Source of the DNA: Rhynchosporium graminicola
Lineage: Eukaryota > Ascomycota > Leotiomycetes > Helotiales > Ploettnerulaceae
Length of the DNA stretch: 64,000 bases
Reading direction: 5' to 3'
Assembly: GCA_900074885.1 (NCBI GenBank)
Contig: FJUW01000038.1
Location: forward strand, 124,001-188,000
Numbering within the stretch: position 1 is the stretch's first letter; every line of letters begins with the position of its first letter. The notes beneath the pieces were generated by a model that was given only the letters and a program-made list of their open reading frames with translations, was not told where the DNA came from and made no database searches. Position numbers and translations under genes: made by a program. Below, one piece after another: positions 45,343 through 57,138 of this stretch.

Positions 45343-47172
45343 AGCGGCGACGTCCCAGCTTCAACAGATATGATGTGCCAAAGCTGGAGCAGGATATTAA
45401 CGACACCTTTCATCCATCCGAATGTACGATCGTGTGTGACTTTGTGTTTGTGTGGTGGTTGGCGCATGTTGATGTTGATAACCTCTGGTCATAAAGCTCC
45501 GGTTTTGGCGTCAAGCAGCATGACGCACGGACGTCATCGATGTCTGAGCTCGCCAACCTTGCATCTAAATAGGTACAACCTCAACTTCATTTCTCTGAAC
45601 CTCTCATAACAAGCAAGCACACATCAAATGTAAAGCTATGCATTAAGGTAGCTTTTAGCAGATATTCTGAGCTGCCTCCTACTTTGAAACTCTGTCTTCC
45701 ACGTTAGAAATAAATCCGCCTTTTTTTTTGCACACTCCTCGACACTCAGCTGAAGTGTTAGTGGGAAGCTCCCTAGTCGCAACTGACCTTCAAATTTCAC
45801 ATGAATTTTCATATCTCAAGCACATCTTCATCTTTCTGATGCGTTCGCTTGGGTATAGGTTTACGAGATCTCTAAAGAAAAATCTCACGGGCTTGATTTC
45901 TTTGAGCAGATTCGATTTATTTCTACCTCATTCAAGGCAATCAGACCCATACTAGATGCTTCTTCTTCTCGAAGTCACATCAAAGCCCAGAGACAGGCTG
46001 TACGCCCGAGTGGCTATTGTGAAGTCACCTCCGCTCAGATCACTGTCTTCAAAGGCGGAACTGCCCCGTTTGTGAATTAGACGCGGAGATTTCTTTACCT
46101 GTTCCCAAAGTACATCTCAGATTGAGCTCTGCCTCATGGTAGCTCCTGGGCACATGAGATTGTGGTCATTTCGCTGTGTTTCATCGCGTGCTGACCAAAT
46201 TTTGTCTTGTGCAAGATGAAGTAGGAACGTTTTTCGACACCTGCCCTTTTCCAGATGTTCAAATATAATTCTCAATTGGTCCTTCACAGGCGGTGGCCTT
46301 CCGGAGTTCGAATAATCTCATAATGATCAAGATACTGGTGTTTGGGTAGTGTCTTACATAGAAGACGCGCAATCAAGATAGCTGGGATAGATACGGATCA
46401 AACTGGGGAGAAGCATGAGACGAGTGGGTAATTACAAGCACTTGACTTGGAGAAGGGAGAGCTGAGAAGATCGATTGAGGAGATCAGGAGATCAAGAGGG
46501 TTGGAGGGTTGGAGGTCCCTAAGCTGGTATGTCAAACCATGTTCGCTATCGTGTATGTGCTGAGTAGAAATAGTAAGTGCAGTTTAGAGAATCAGAGTCT
46601 GCTCTGTCCATCAAAATGGAAGTCAGCAATGCCATGCCGATGGCTGGCTGGAAATAGGCGATCCGCTCTATCGTTCCGGTACCTGTACTACTGCGTACCT
46701 GACTACCCATCTTACATAGATAAGAACACAGACCCAGATCTTTGAGTTCATAAGAGATTCGCGCCCGTGGACAAACTCAAGGAATTGTACACAATCGCCA
46801 CTATCCGCTGACTTGCTGTCGTTACGATGGCATCTAGGAGGCGGCACTTTCAATTTCTGTATTGCTATCAAGGTAAGAGGATACTGAATTGTAAGTAGGT
46901 GCCTAGCTAGTAATAATATGAAACGACTCATGTACTACCTATAATCAATTTTCAGGTCATACATTGAGAGGCCTTTGCAAAGGTATCTCCCCCTGCATGA
47001 CACTAAAGACCCACCTACAATTGAGCTTTGTTTCCAGAGTTTTGACATGCTCAAATACTCCAAACCAGACTTCAAGTCATGATATATATGTATTCGAGAC
47101 AATTATTGTTGTTCATCGTAGTTGTTGTTGATCATTTGTGTTCTCTGTGAAAAGCGTCTTATGGTGGTTGTC

Positions 47173-47198
47173 CATTCATTCATTCATTCATTCATTCA
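47173..47198. repeat. (CATT)n microsatellite
   Basis: About six and a half perfect CATT units, directly visible. Confidence 0.9.
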
Positions 47199-47300
47199 CA
47201 TGTCGAAGCTCCCCTGCCCGGTTCCTTCCCCACAGTCTCGAGTTCTCGACCGCATCGCCAAGACTCGGACACTGGGGTCTACTTAGTAGGTCAATTCCAT

Positions 47301-47320
47301 CAAATCAAATCAAATCAAAT
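47301..47320. repeat. (CAAAT)4 microsatellite
   Basis: Four perfect CAAAT units, directly visible. Confidence 0.9.
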
Positions 47321-47506
47321 CCGATGTCGCCTGTAGGTTGGAAGGGCTTGACTCGAGCTTCCATGACTCGCCGATCAAAGTCAAAAGTCGACCCCCAAAC
47401 CACAGCCTTGCGCCCCTCCTCATTCTCTGTGCGTGTGCATCTACTGTATCTGTACCACCCGACATATGTTTGATGTACACGGCTGGTATACTCTGACTAT
47501 GCTAGA

Positions 47507-49335
47507 ATGGCCATCGAACCTTCTGCCGTCCTCGTGGGCGAAGCAGAATCCTCACTACCATCAACATCAACAGTCGTAGCATCGCATAGTTCCGTGGGAG
47601 CACACGACCAAGCCCAGATGCAGAATCAAGAGGAGAGTGAAGCAGGATCTGGATCTGGCCAACGGGAACCTATGCCAGCTACAAGTACGACTAGGACTAG
47701 TGTTCAACCACCATGCCCAACCCCCTCTTCTTCTCTCGATATCTCTCCTGCTTCAATTCAACAAGAGCTTCAAGCTCGTGGGAGCTTTGGGAGTGCTGGG
47801 CATGACGGTGTAACCATACCCTCACCCGATCCCCCCTCCTCATTCTTCAGCGCCGTTTCCAACCTCGCCACAGATACAGCGAACCTAAACATCCACAGTA
47901 CAGGTAAATTTGCCCAATTGCATGTTTTAAAGATATCATGTAGTTTTGCTGCGCTATCTACATTATGACTGACCATCCAAAAGTTGCGCCACCAACTGAG
48001 ATCACCCCACAAAGTCCTCGTGCCGCTATTGACTGCGAAGCTTTGCTTCCGAATACAACGCAGACTGCACTAGATTCGCAGACTATTGTCGAGCATCCGA
48101 TATCGAGTGATCCGACGTCTACAGATTCCAAACAACCTGTAGATAGCACGATTGGCGGTGCTGCAGATGCAGAGGGAGGGTCGAACTCATCGAAGAAGGA
48201 TAAGATAATACTCCCCAATGCGGCAACAAATGTCATACAGCGTCGGCGGAATTATGCTACCACCAATGCTGTTACGGACTACGAGGCAGACCTCACAAAC
48301 AAGGATCGCACAAAACAGAAAGAGGCTGTGAAGAGGTACCTAGCCGAGAGAGTCAAGGACAACTGGAAATGGGAACGGCCTCAATCCGAACAACAAGAAA
48401 CTCTCCAACCCGTGCCGACACTTGAGAGCGTAGAAAAAGATGTTGCTTGGAAGGAGCGAGACGAATGGTTGAGTAATGCGAGTGGGGATGAGGATGGAAT
48501 GAAAGTGCCAATGCCAGGAACCACTTTATCCAGTCATGATACACCAACACCTGCAAGCAAGAAGAGCCCTACACCAATTCGAGTTGAAAGTGTAGATGGT
48601 CCAGGAGATACGGTCAAAAATTCATTATCTGATCGCAAGCGGAGGAGGAAAAAGCGTCTTGCAGATGAAATGGTCTGGAATGAAGGTCTGAGATGCTTCA
48701 CTGCACGCCGAGACGCCTGGACCTGTGCCCGGAAAGTGCCTCGGCGGCCTGGGACCGGGAAGAACGATGTAACAATTACCGCAACACGAGTGTCCGTCTC
48801 CAGTGGCAGTGGAGATGGCAGTAGCTCAAGAGCCATTGAGCCAGTCGACGACGATGACGAGGAATGGGAAGACGACACCGAAATCCCCGTCGCGCCTCCG
48901 ATCCTGCCGCCGGAAAACGCAATGCGAGCTTCTATCTTACCAAACGCATATAATACCATCTATGACAAAGTAGTCGTGCAGTCACTAACCCCCAGCTGTC
49001 CTATGAATCTTAAAGACGTCACGCGTAGCTGTGTACAAGGCTGGAAACGAGATGGGGAATGGCCACCCAAAGCTACCACGCCCGAGACATTAAAGAAGAA
49101 AGCCAGGAAAATGAGCGTGGCAAGCTTACTCGGGTTCAGAGAACAAGACAGGGAGAGGGATAAAGTCAATCTTGCCGCGGCCGGAAACGGGAATGGCAAC
49201 GGCCACGTGAACGGAACAGCGACTGGCGATGTGGCTGGAAAAGATACGGCTGAGCTGGAAAAGCATAAGAAGCACGGCAGTGGGATCCGCAGGGGCATCC
49301 AGAAGATCTTGAAGTTGGGTCATGGTGGTGACTGA
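47507..49335 (+). CDS. Gag1-like clamp domain (DUF4050) protein
   Basis: Two exons, 47507-47903 and 47984-49335, one 80-bp intron (gtaaat...caaaag); 582 residues to the first stop. The N-terminal 130 residues are Ser/Thr/Pro-rich and disordered. The conserved part has MVWNEGLRCFTARRDAWT near residue 363, then an acidic stretch, LPPENAMRASILPNAYN near 439 and LKDVTRSCVQGWKRDGEWPP, which match the fungal Gag1-like clamp domain (PF13259). Members are cytoplasmic regulators of unclear mechanism. A third exon is likely: a weak donor at 49325 and an acceptor ending at 49378 would continue in phase to a stop at 49567-49569 (LTFQQDSPTQKPPKDGSFW), replacing the last few residues. Confidence 0.82.
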
Positions 49336-50595
49336 TGAGGTAATTCTTACTGATGTTTTGGTAGTTGGTTCAATCCAGCCGCCCTGACATTTCAGCAAGA
49401 CTCGCCGACGCAGAAACCGCCAAAGGATGGGTCCTTTTGGAAAGCTCCCTCGATGCCGCCAAGAGGGTCGTGCGGACCGTCGGTAGGGGTTGATGGAGTG
49501 GCAGAAGAGTACGATGCTAGGTATGGAGAAACAAGCAGTGAGAGCGAAGGCATGGGGGTTGGATTTTGAGAGTCTGGAGTGAGATGTTTGGCTTCGATTG
49601 ACTCGATCCAGGACAGAGAGAGCAGCGACAATAATCAGAGGATGGCAGGCTTGTTCCCTTACACACAGTCAGGAGTTATGTTGTTACGGGTGGAAGCGAT
49701 ACGTGGAAGCGAGCATTCATGGTTATATAGCGAGCAGGGCAGGGCGTTTTTGGTATTCATATCATGCATTGGCTGGTTATGGTTGTTGTAAAGTCTCCTG
49801 ATTTCCGCTGCGCTTGGCATGGATTGGTTGCAAGAGCTATGGCGAGTAAGAGCAGGCTTGGTGATAGCCCAAGATACGCAAGGAGTAAAATCAAACTCCA
49901 AATTAATAGACCACTCGTTATCCCACATCTCAACTGTCTCGAGGTACATCCTTAGCAGATGATCCAGCTAACCTCACCCACAGTGGCCGAGAATTGCCCG
50001 AGGCTTCGCTTCGTGCCAACTGCGATCAAAACAATGCAAGGTGCAGTTGCGGAGTATCATAGTTGGACCTCGGCATTGTGGAGAACAGGCTGTAGCAGAC
50101 AAAGAAACCTCCAGCGTTGATAGAATTACAGATTGATAAGCTAATCTTCCCATCAAGAATTCACAGTGCTTTCCACGATGAAGCTTTAGCTTAGCTTAGC
50201 AAGACACGTGCTTTGCACATCTCGGCAACTACACCTCTCGAGATTAGAGTCTAAGAATCAAGGAGATCTCGTTTGATTTATGATAACTCATATCTCACGT
50301 TCACAGAAATCCGTTGCTTTCCCTCAATGCAACATTTGTAAAGAAAATGTATTTGCATTACAACATCCCCGCACTTCTCTTCTCCCTCCCAGAACCAGAC
50401 TACCTTAACAAGCGCGACCCAGCAACTCGGACCCGGAGCCGACGACCTCTAGAGTCTAGATGCGCCAGAAGCTCTACCAACTGTTCCGACCCCACACCCG
50501 AAGGTAGAACTTACCTCGGAGTCTCCATCAAAGACAATAGATCCACATACCAGACGTTTGCTGCTCTACGGTGAGTAAGATGGCGCATCGGTGGC
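49336..50595. other. Intergenic; likely 3' exon of the Gag1-clamp gene at 49379-49569
   Basis: The left 230 bp probably include the extra exon described for the preceding gene. From 49570 to 50595 no gene is recognised. Confidence 0.45.
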
Positions 50596-51830
50596 TTCGG
50601 AGGAATTGTGAGATGTGCAACAGAAGAGTAAAATACTCAGTCTTGCTTCGGAATCGCCAGCAGCCGGATGGAATGTAATGCAAATACATGCTAAAGGCTT
50701 AACGTGAAGAGGTCAAGGCAGTCGGAGGATATAATGCGAAGTGCAACAGAGGAGGAATCATCAATTCTGTCCTAGAGTCTCCCGTAAGTGAAGAGCACAA
50801 TTACACAGAGACCGAAGACTTGCTTCAAGATGCCTCAAAAACGGCCGGCGTAATCGGAGAATATGTGCGATTTGCAACAAAGGAGGACGTGTCAATCTTG
50901 GTCCTGTAACTGGGGATGTGGAAGGCTTGCTTTAAGAAGGCTCGAAATGGCCGGCGTGTTCGGAGGATATTTGCGAAGTGCAACAGACGAGAAAATTCCT
51001 CAATCTTGCTTCGGGGTCGCCCGCAAACGAAGAATACAAATACGTGCCCAGGGCCTACTTCAAAGATACTCGAGCGCAGCCGACGCGTCCGGAGGATATT
51101 TGCGAAGTGCAACAAAGGAGATTGTATCAGAGCTCAAATACAGCTGGCGCTTTCGGAGGATATGCGCGATTTGCAATAGAGGAGATTGTGTCTTACTCTC
51201 GAGTCACATGTAATGCAGAATACATATACATGCCGAGGGCTTGCTTTCAGAATTCGAGCACGGCCGGCTCATTCGGAGGATATTTGCGATCTACAACAAA
51301 GAAGAATAAATGTGTTAGTTTTGTCCTGGTGTCTTTTGCAACCAAGGAATACAAATCTGTCCCGCTTCGGGGGTTGCCTAAGTTGCTTTAAAAGTCTCAA
51401 ATACGACCGGCGCCTTCAGAGGATATTTGCGATTTGCAACAGAAGAGAATATTGCAACCTTACATTTATAGCCAGTTCCCTTTCTCTTGGCTCGGGGACC
51501 CGACCCTTTTGGAGGTGGACCGGCTAGTAAGGTCTCCGACAATCAAGTAACGCAGTCCGCATGTCAGGCTTACTTCACGGACAATACATAGCGACCGTCG
51601 AATCGGAGGATATATACGATGTGCAACGTGAAAAAATCTCTTCGCATAGTGCAAGTGTAGACCTAGTACCAAGAGGATTAGGCGAAGACTAGGCAGAGGC
51701 TTTTGGCAAGTAGTTACATATCCCGAAGGAAAGGCTTGAGTTGCGGAAATATAAATGGCGATCGTCGACTTCGGGGGATTTTTACGATATGCACCAAAAC
51801 AAGTATCTCCGGACAAGCGCAATAAGTGAC
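50596..51830. repeat. Degenerate tandem array with a ~27-bp conserved core
   Basis: Ten copies of a core like TCGGAGGATATTTGCGAA followed by GTGCAACA and RAGGAG start at about 50596, 50722, 50854, 50960, 51088, 51153, 51273, 51417, 51603 and 51771. Spacing ranges from 65 to 186 bp, mostly 106-144. The upstream flank is also partly shared ('ggcttgcttcaag', 'cggccggcg' just before the core). On the plus strand several copies read FGGYLRSAT(K/D)E, but in shifting frames, so the array is not one protein. It is not a CRISPR array: spacers are long, unequal and related to each other. Origin is unknown. Confidence 0.75.
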
Positions 51831-52763
51831 AGATGGAGGACAAGGACCAAGCATGTGTAGGTAGTTGTTTTTGTCGTTTTAGCGAGATCACATCGTCATA
51901 TTGTATCAATACTCATCTTCCAGCCTTGTGAACTAAAGTTTGTATTTGAAAGATGAGTTTTGGAGGGAGAAATTCAGCCTTGGATCTAGACTTAGCTCGC
52001 TTGGCCGGGCCTGATATAACGTGTCAGTGAGTGACAAATAGTGAAGAAAAGTGCCTCGAGATGAGGCAGGGACAGACTGCTAGCGGTTTTCTAGGTGTTA
52101 CCCCTTACTGGTCCTTGAAGATAGCTACTTACATCCTGGTTCAGGTCACAACGTCGTTATGAGCTTGCATTGCTTCATTTGGCGGGGTTTTACAAATTCG
52201 AGAGAATTAAATTGCTGGCTTCAGGAGGTCCCGAACATCCAGCCTGTAGACCCCCTCCCACTTCTGGCGAAAAGAGAAAAATTCCAAAGTAATGGAGATA
52301 TCAGATCGGAAGGACAAGCTCGAAATCAGAGATTGCAGTGGTGCTTCTGAAGTTGGAAAGCCAAGTGATGCAATACAAAGGCTGTGTTGGTTGTATTAAA
52401 GTAACGAATAAGATCGGCTCTTCCAATACGCGGAAAATATTTCAGAATTGCAGCTGATTCTGATCTTTGCTTTTGATGAGAGCATGCAAACGTGCTGAGA
52501 GACTTGCTTCATGGAGGTCGTATCCTATGTTCATGCTTGTTTACCTTCCGCTAAGCGAGAGCGTGTTAGAAGCCTGCAGAACATAAGACTATCAAGTCGC
52601 CCTTGCACTTGTAACTTCTTGTGAGGCATGGCATATGTAATTATCATAATTATTCCTTCTTCTACCAGAGCGAGGCTTCAATTCCCATTCTACCCTTCCT
52701 ACCTAAATCTCACCTCCAAATTTGTCCTCTTATCCTAACTATTTCCACAAAACTTAAGACCTT
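51831..52763. other. Intergenic, no gene seen
   Basis: 0.93 kb; only short frames. The segment 52660-52763 is T/C-rich and lies downstream of the next leftward gene. Confidence 0.4.
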
Positions 52764-53417
52764 CTAGTCAAAGCTAAAATGAACTTGAATGACATCCTTA
52801 AAGCCTCTCTGGGCCACCATCATCAGCATTTTCTTAACCTTCTGATCATCATCAGCAGGGAAAGCTGTAAACATCGGATTCTTCAACTCCCAAGCCACAA
52901 AAGCATGAGCCATAGTCAGCTTCCTGATCCTTGGACCCTGGTAATTCCGGATTTTGAATGTGGCAAGATCACTGATTCGTGACACGAGGCTTTCGTAGGT
53001 GGCGGCTAGTGGCGTGAGTTGGATGAGACTGAGGTGATTGGATGCTTCCGTCATGCCCGTGGCTGGCGCAACGTGGTAGAGGCCGTCAGGATCGCGGTAG
53101 ATGGCTCGGACACAGTCCGTAGTAGCGAATGTATTGATATTGTAGATATTGAGTGCGACGAGAAATTGTGTTTCTTCGGGGGCTTGATCTCGGTTGCGCG
53201 GGAGTCCAGGATATGGTGATTCGTCTAGTCTTTCGCTCATGAACAGTTGTTGTCCTTCGTCGACTTCATCTTGATTGCGCAAGAGTTCGAGATCTGTTGG
53301 TTCGTCCAGTCTATCGCTAATGTTGAATTCCGTTTCTTCTTCGGCTTGATTGTCGTTTGGTAGGGGTTCGGGATATGGTGGATCGTTCACTCTCTCGCCC
53401 ATGTTGTAGTCTGACAT
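52764..53417 (-). CDS. Unknown family protein, intact member of a three-gene tandem family
   Basis: A single exon of 217 residues. The first 85 residues hold three imperfect acidic repeats around (E/D)RLDEP.DLELLRNQD, then a folded part: FLVALNIYNINTFATT, AIYRDPDGLYHV, and a C-terminal block DDDQKVKKMLMMVAQRGFKDVI. The same C-terminal block, as DDEKVRELLKMVAQRGFRDVI and LLELVAKRGFQDFI, ends two further leftward genes at 54.0-54.5 and 55.2-55.7 kb. There is no signal peptide, membrane segment or known motif, and the family is not recognised. Neighbouring copies are broken, so this is the only apparently functional one. Confidence 0.6.
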   Translation of the reverse strand: MSDYNMGERVNDPPYPEPLPNDNQAEEETEFNISDRLDEPTDLELLRNQDEVDEGQQLFMSERLDESPYPGLPRNRDQAPEETQFLVALNIYNINTFATTDCVRAIYRDPDGLYHVAPATGMTEASNHLSLIQLTPLAATYESLVSRISDLATFKIRNYQGPRIRKLTMAHAFVAWELKNPMFTAFPADDDQKVKKMLMMVAQRGFKDVIQVHFSFD

Positions 53418-54006
53418 TTCACGGCGATGGGGTTGTTGATTGCGTAGATTGTTGATGGTAGAGGCTCTTTACTTGGGAATCGAGAATGATGCTATCTATA
53501 GATGATCTGACAAAGGGTAAAAATTGTCAAATTTACCTTACTCGAGACTACTTGCAGATTCCAGTCATTCAGACTCGTGTCTCGTCGAAATTGTAATCGT
53601 CCTAGATAGAGCTGGCTTTCTCGAGGCTACATGCAGGTCCTATGTAATTCAATCTCATTCTCGTGGAAAGTAGAACAGTCCTAGATTGAAGTGTGCAAGC
53701 ACTAAAAATTGGAGAAACCAGGCTGTATTGCTAACCATATACTTCAATTGAAGAGCCTCAGGATATGGAAACACAATACTAAAATTCCTGACTAAGGGTA
53801 GCTTTTGAACAAGCCATTCAAGCGATCGAAGTAATACAGAAGCCCCTTTTTATCCAGAGATGTAGAAATATTGGTACATAGAGTTTGGGATTAACATAGT
53901 AACTTCTTCTGCTGTCCAAACGAAGCTAACATTCCGTCATCCTCATATCCCAAGTTTCCTACAACTGTTTTCTCAAGGGCCGTCCTTTAATGAGATACAA
54001 GACCAC
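53418..54006. other. Spacer between tandem paralogues
   Basis: 590 bp, with two related segments ('tcgagac/tcgaggctac...gcag' near 53544 and 53620) that look like a short local duplication. No gene is seen. Confidence 0.4.
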
Positions 54007-54510
54007 CTATTTACAGCTAAAGTGCGCATGAATGACATCTCTGAATCCTCTCTGCGCCACCATCTTAAGCAATTCTCTAACTTTTTCATCATCACGATAC
54101 GGCAAAATAGTGTAATTCGGATCTCCTTTCGCTACCCACGCCACATAGAAGTGACCCAGTACCAGGGGCCTATTCCGTGTTCTCGACTCTCTGGTTGTAC
54201 GATCTTGAGCCTCGAGAAGACAAACGGTCTTGGATCTCAATTCTTTGAGAGTGGTGGCTTTATCGAGGTGAATAATGTGGAGGAACTTTCATGGGAAAGG
54301 GAATTTAGGATCCGGGTCTGCGTAATAGAGGCCGAGTGGGTCGGAGTAGATGGTTTGGACGCTTTTGAAAGTCACGCTCGTGCCTAGATCGTGAACGTCG
54401 AAAACGATGGGGAAGGATGTTGCTTCTTCACTCATTTTTTGAGTGTAATGACAGGGATCGGCACGTATAGCTTCCAAACTGAGATCGATGTTTGGGTCTG
54501 TCATCTTCAA
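54007..54510 (-). pseudogene. Second paralogue with one nonsense codon
   Basis: From the ATG at 54510 to the stop at 54007 a single frame of about 167 codons is kept, cut once by TGA at 54291-54289. Before it: FDVHDLGTSVTFKSV, IYSDPLGLYYADPDP; after it: LHIIHLDKATTLKELRSK and the family C-terminus DDEKVRELLKMVAQRGF. In the third copy the aligned position reads R-K (SRKLRV), so the stop fits a CGA-to-TGA change. The acidic repeat head of the first copy is missing. A small intron over the stop cannot be fully excluded. Confidence 0.5.
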
Positions 54511-55193
54511 GCGCTGAAGAGATCGTTAATCAAGTAGGCTCCTGATTGCGTAAATTGTTGCGTGCAGTCATCCTCTACTCCGAGAACACAATTGCCCAAC
54601 ATCTATATCTGCTTCAACAAAGCGACAAATATGAGTTACAATATCTGAAATAGACCTGGCGAGCAGATTCTCATCCTTTCGGTACACATGAGACTGTCTT
54701 GGCCTGTGGGCACTTGAAGAATTTTGAGTTCCTTATATTGGGTCTGCCTGCAGCGTTTACTAGTATTGATCCGATTGATGCTCTTAAGTAACAAGCAACT
54801 CCAAACACTCTCAATTTCGCAGATGAGAGTCATTTGTTTCATGCTTGTTTGCAACACTAGGCGAGAAGATTTCATAAGCTTGACCAACGTGAAAGAAGGT
54901 ATGAGTCTTCCTTATATGGCTTTATACCATACACCATCTTGTCTTTCATACCACTGAAATGACTTACCGTGGGTCGGGTGAATTGACTTCAGTTTCAGAT
55001 CGATGAAGACGTTACATGATTTGATTGTATTCATTCTCCGCGATTGTCCATGAAGTTCCTTGACAGCTGTCTGATTTTTAATCCGAGTTCACAGATCCAG
55101 TAAACCTTTTGCTGACATACCACGTTTTCACCTGAAGCCCCTCCCTCCCTTCCACGCCTCCTTACAAGATCCTCCATGCCTTTCGCCATCATA
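54511..55193. other. Spacer between tandem paralogues
   Basis: About 680 bp; no gene recognised. Confidence 0.4.
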
Positions 55194-55713
55194 TCAGGAA
55201 CACTTGATTACAGTTGAAATTCACGCAAATGAAATCTTGAAACCCTCTCTTAGCCACTAATTCAAGTAAGTCTATGGTCTTACCACCATCAAATGGCAGA
55301 AAGTCCGAAGTCTCCTCTGTGAAAGGCATCCATGAAATCTGCACTGTACTGAACGTCAGATCTCTCTGATGGCCTAACTCGAAATCAACTTATTACGGTC
55401 TTGAAAAGTAAACAATGCCTCGATTTTAGTCCGAAGTCTTGTAAAATTTCGTGGATGATGGGTTGAGACGAATCACTCTGAGCTTTCTGGATACTATCGG
55501 CGGTCGATGGGATGGATCTGCGTGATAGATGCCGATTTTATCGCGGAAAGTGGACTTGGTGCCGTCGACTCGGTTGGGGCGGTTAGAAGTGTATTGGTTG
55601 AAAATGGTGAAGGCTATGAGGTAGGATGTTTCGTCGTCAGCTTGATTTTGGGGAGGCAAGTACGTGGCAGATGATGGACCACCCAGACTACCGCGATTGT
55701 TTTGTTCTGTCAT
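55194..55713 (-). pseudogene. Third paralogue, broken by two frameshifts
   Basis: Starts at an ATG at 55713 (MTEQNNRG). It shares IYHADPSHRP, SRKLRVIRLNP, then at about 55440 the frame slips: LRTKIEALFTFQDRN continues in the next phase, matching LRSKTVCLLEAQDRT of the second copy. Near 55395 it returns to the first phase, reading LGHQRDLTF and finally LLELVAKRGFQDFI. Two compensating shifts explain the run of stops in the original frame. The pattern marks a pseudogene, or sequencing errors. Confidence 0.5.
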
Positions 55714-57138
55714 TGTTCGTTCCGTAGACTTTTGGTAGTTGGCAATGTCGACTTCAAAGTATTTTGAAGCTCCCTATATATAAATAATCCGAGAAAGAGT
55801 CAATCGATCTCGCGAGTCCCTGTCTAAAGACTGCTTATAGATTCGGGCTCATTGTAGAAAATGAATATGGAAGACGTATCCAATAGAAGCAACTCAGAAG
55901 ACTCCCGAATGCCCCTTGAAATTGAGCCTTTTTCATGCTATGATTGACTTGGAGAAGAGACCCACCGAGAGACGGGGATAGGACAAATGGTAGTAAAGGG
56001 GCCTGGAGATGAAATGAGCGAAGTAAAAGCGCATAGAAGGAGACCTTAGAAGGAGGCTAACTTTGAAGAATAAGACAGAGATGAAGGATACATAAAATAC
56101 CGAATCAGGAAAGAGGAGATGTAGAGATTTTGTATCTCGCCAATACCAACTATATTTAATCACCAAAAATCAATAGAAATCATGCAGAAACGAATCTGAA
56201 AGGAGAACACCAGAAAAAAACCGACCACACGACTTAGTTCTTTGTGCATTTGAATTGAATTCGAGTTTGGTTGATTTTGTAGAATAATAGACCAGGAAAG
56301 GAGCCAGAACGCGGTATTGAAACTTTTGGAGGAGGGGAGTAAGTAAGTAAAAGGTAAATCGTAACCTAAGCCCTTTTCACTGCTTCAGGAGGTTTGTTAG
56401 CTAATCTCAAGCCACAAAGATTAGGGCTGCAGCGGCTGCGCTGCCTTCTAAAGACAAATCCTCAGAGCCCTATGAATGGTCAGTAACTAATCCGGCTCAT
56501 ATGAGAGGTCCTCGCGGCTTTGACCTGTAATTTGTCGCGGCCATGACTTACCATGAGGGCGAAAGTAGAGCGGTATGAAGGTAGAACCCGATTATTGACC
56601 AAATGAGAATTGACCATGCGTCAAGTGACGGTCAGTTTGTGTGAAGTGATCTGTTGGCTGTAAGGTGGGTATTGGTTGGATGTTGGTGAATCGCGCGTAA
56701 GGGCGAGCACATAGATTGCAAAGGAATTGACAATGGCTTGGTCCTCAATATACATCAACCCAACTCTCTGTACCGACCGAGACTTAAGCTCAAGGCCCCG
56801 TCCATATAGTACCTCTCTTTGTAGGGCTAGCTAGTGCGTATCTGACGCAAATATTAGCTGTGATCCTTTCATATCATAGGCTTGTCCGACTTACGAGTTA
56901 AAATGGCCTCTGACCCGTGGCAGGACCGACGCCATATCAAACCGGGCACCCAAACGATGCGGGAATAATGACACGCAGGGGGAGTAAAGAATCAAAACGT
57001 CTGGTATATCGAGCTGTTTCAGGCAAAGTGCAAGGACATTTTCCACGCTCCGCATATACATTACAAACGATATACTGCTCGCTAGTTTAGCCCAGGGGTA
57101 TACATACAGTACAGCAAGTCATACACACATACATAACT
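55714..57138. other. Intergenic, no gene seen
   Basis: 1.4 kb; only short frames, no repeat or RNA feature recognised. Confidence 0.4.

Larger units (their letters stand above)
45343..47506. other. Long intergenic with microsatellites
   Basis: 2.16 kb with no supported gene; frames at 45370-45609, 46509-46745 and 47138-47473 lack motifs. It ends in the T/C-rich leader of the Gag1-clamp gene and holds two simple repeats listed separately. Confidence 0.4.

Noticed and set aside
48534..49398. Long minus-strand frames under the Gag1-clamp gene
   Set aside because: Antisense shadows with no conserved content, while the plus strand has clear family blocks.
50863..51391. Repeat protein encoded by the core array
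   Set aside because: Copies of FGGYLRSAT occur in different frames with stops between; no single coding frame exists.
50596..51830. CRISPR-like array
   Set aside because: Eukaryotic sequence, unequal long spacers that are themselves related, cores imperfect; better described as a degenerate tandem array.
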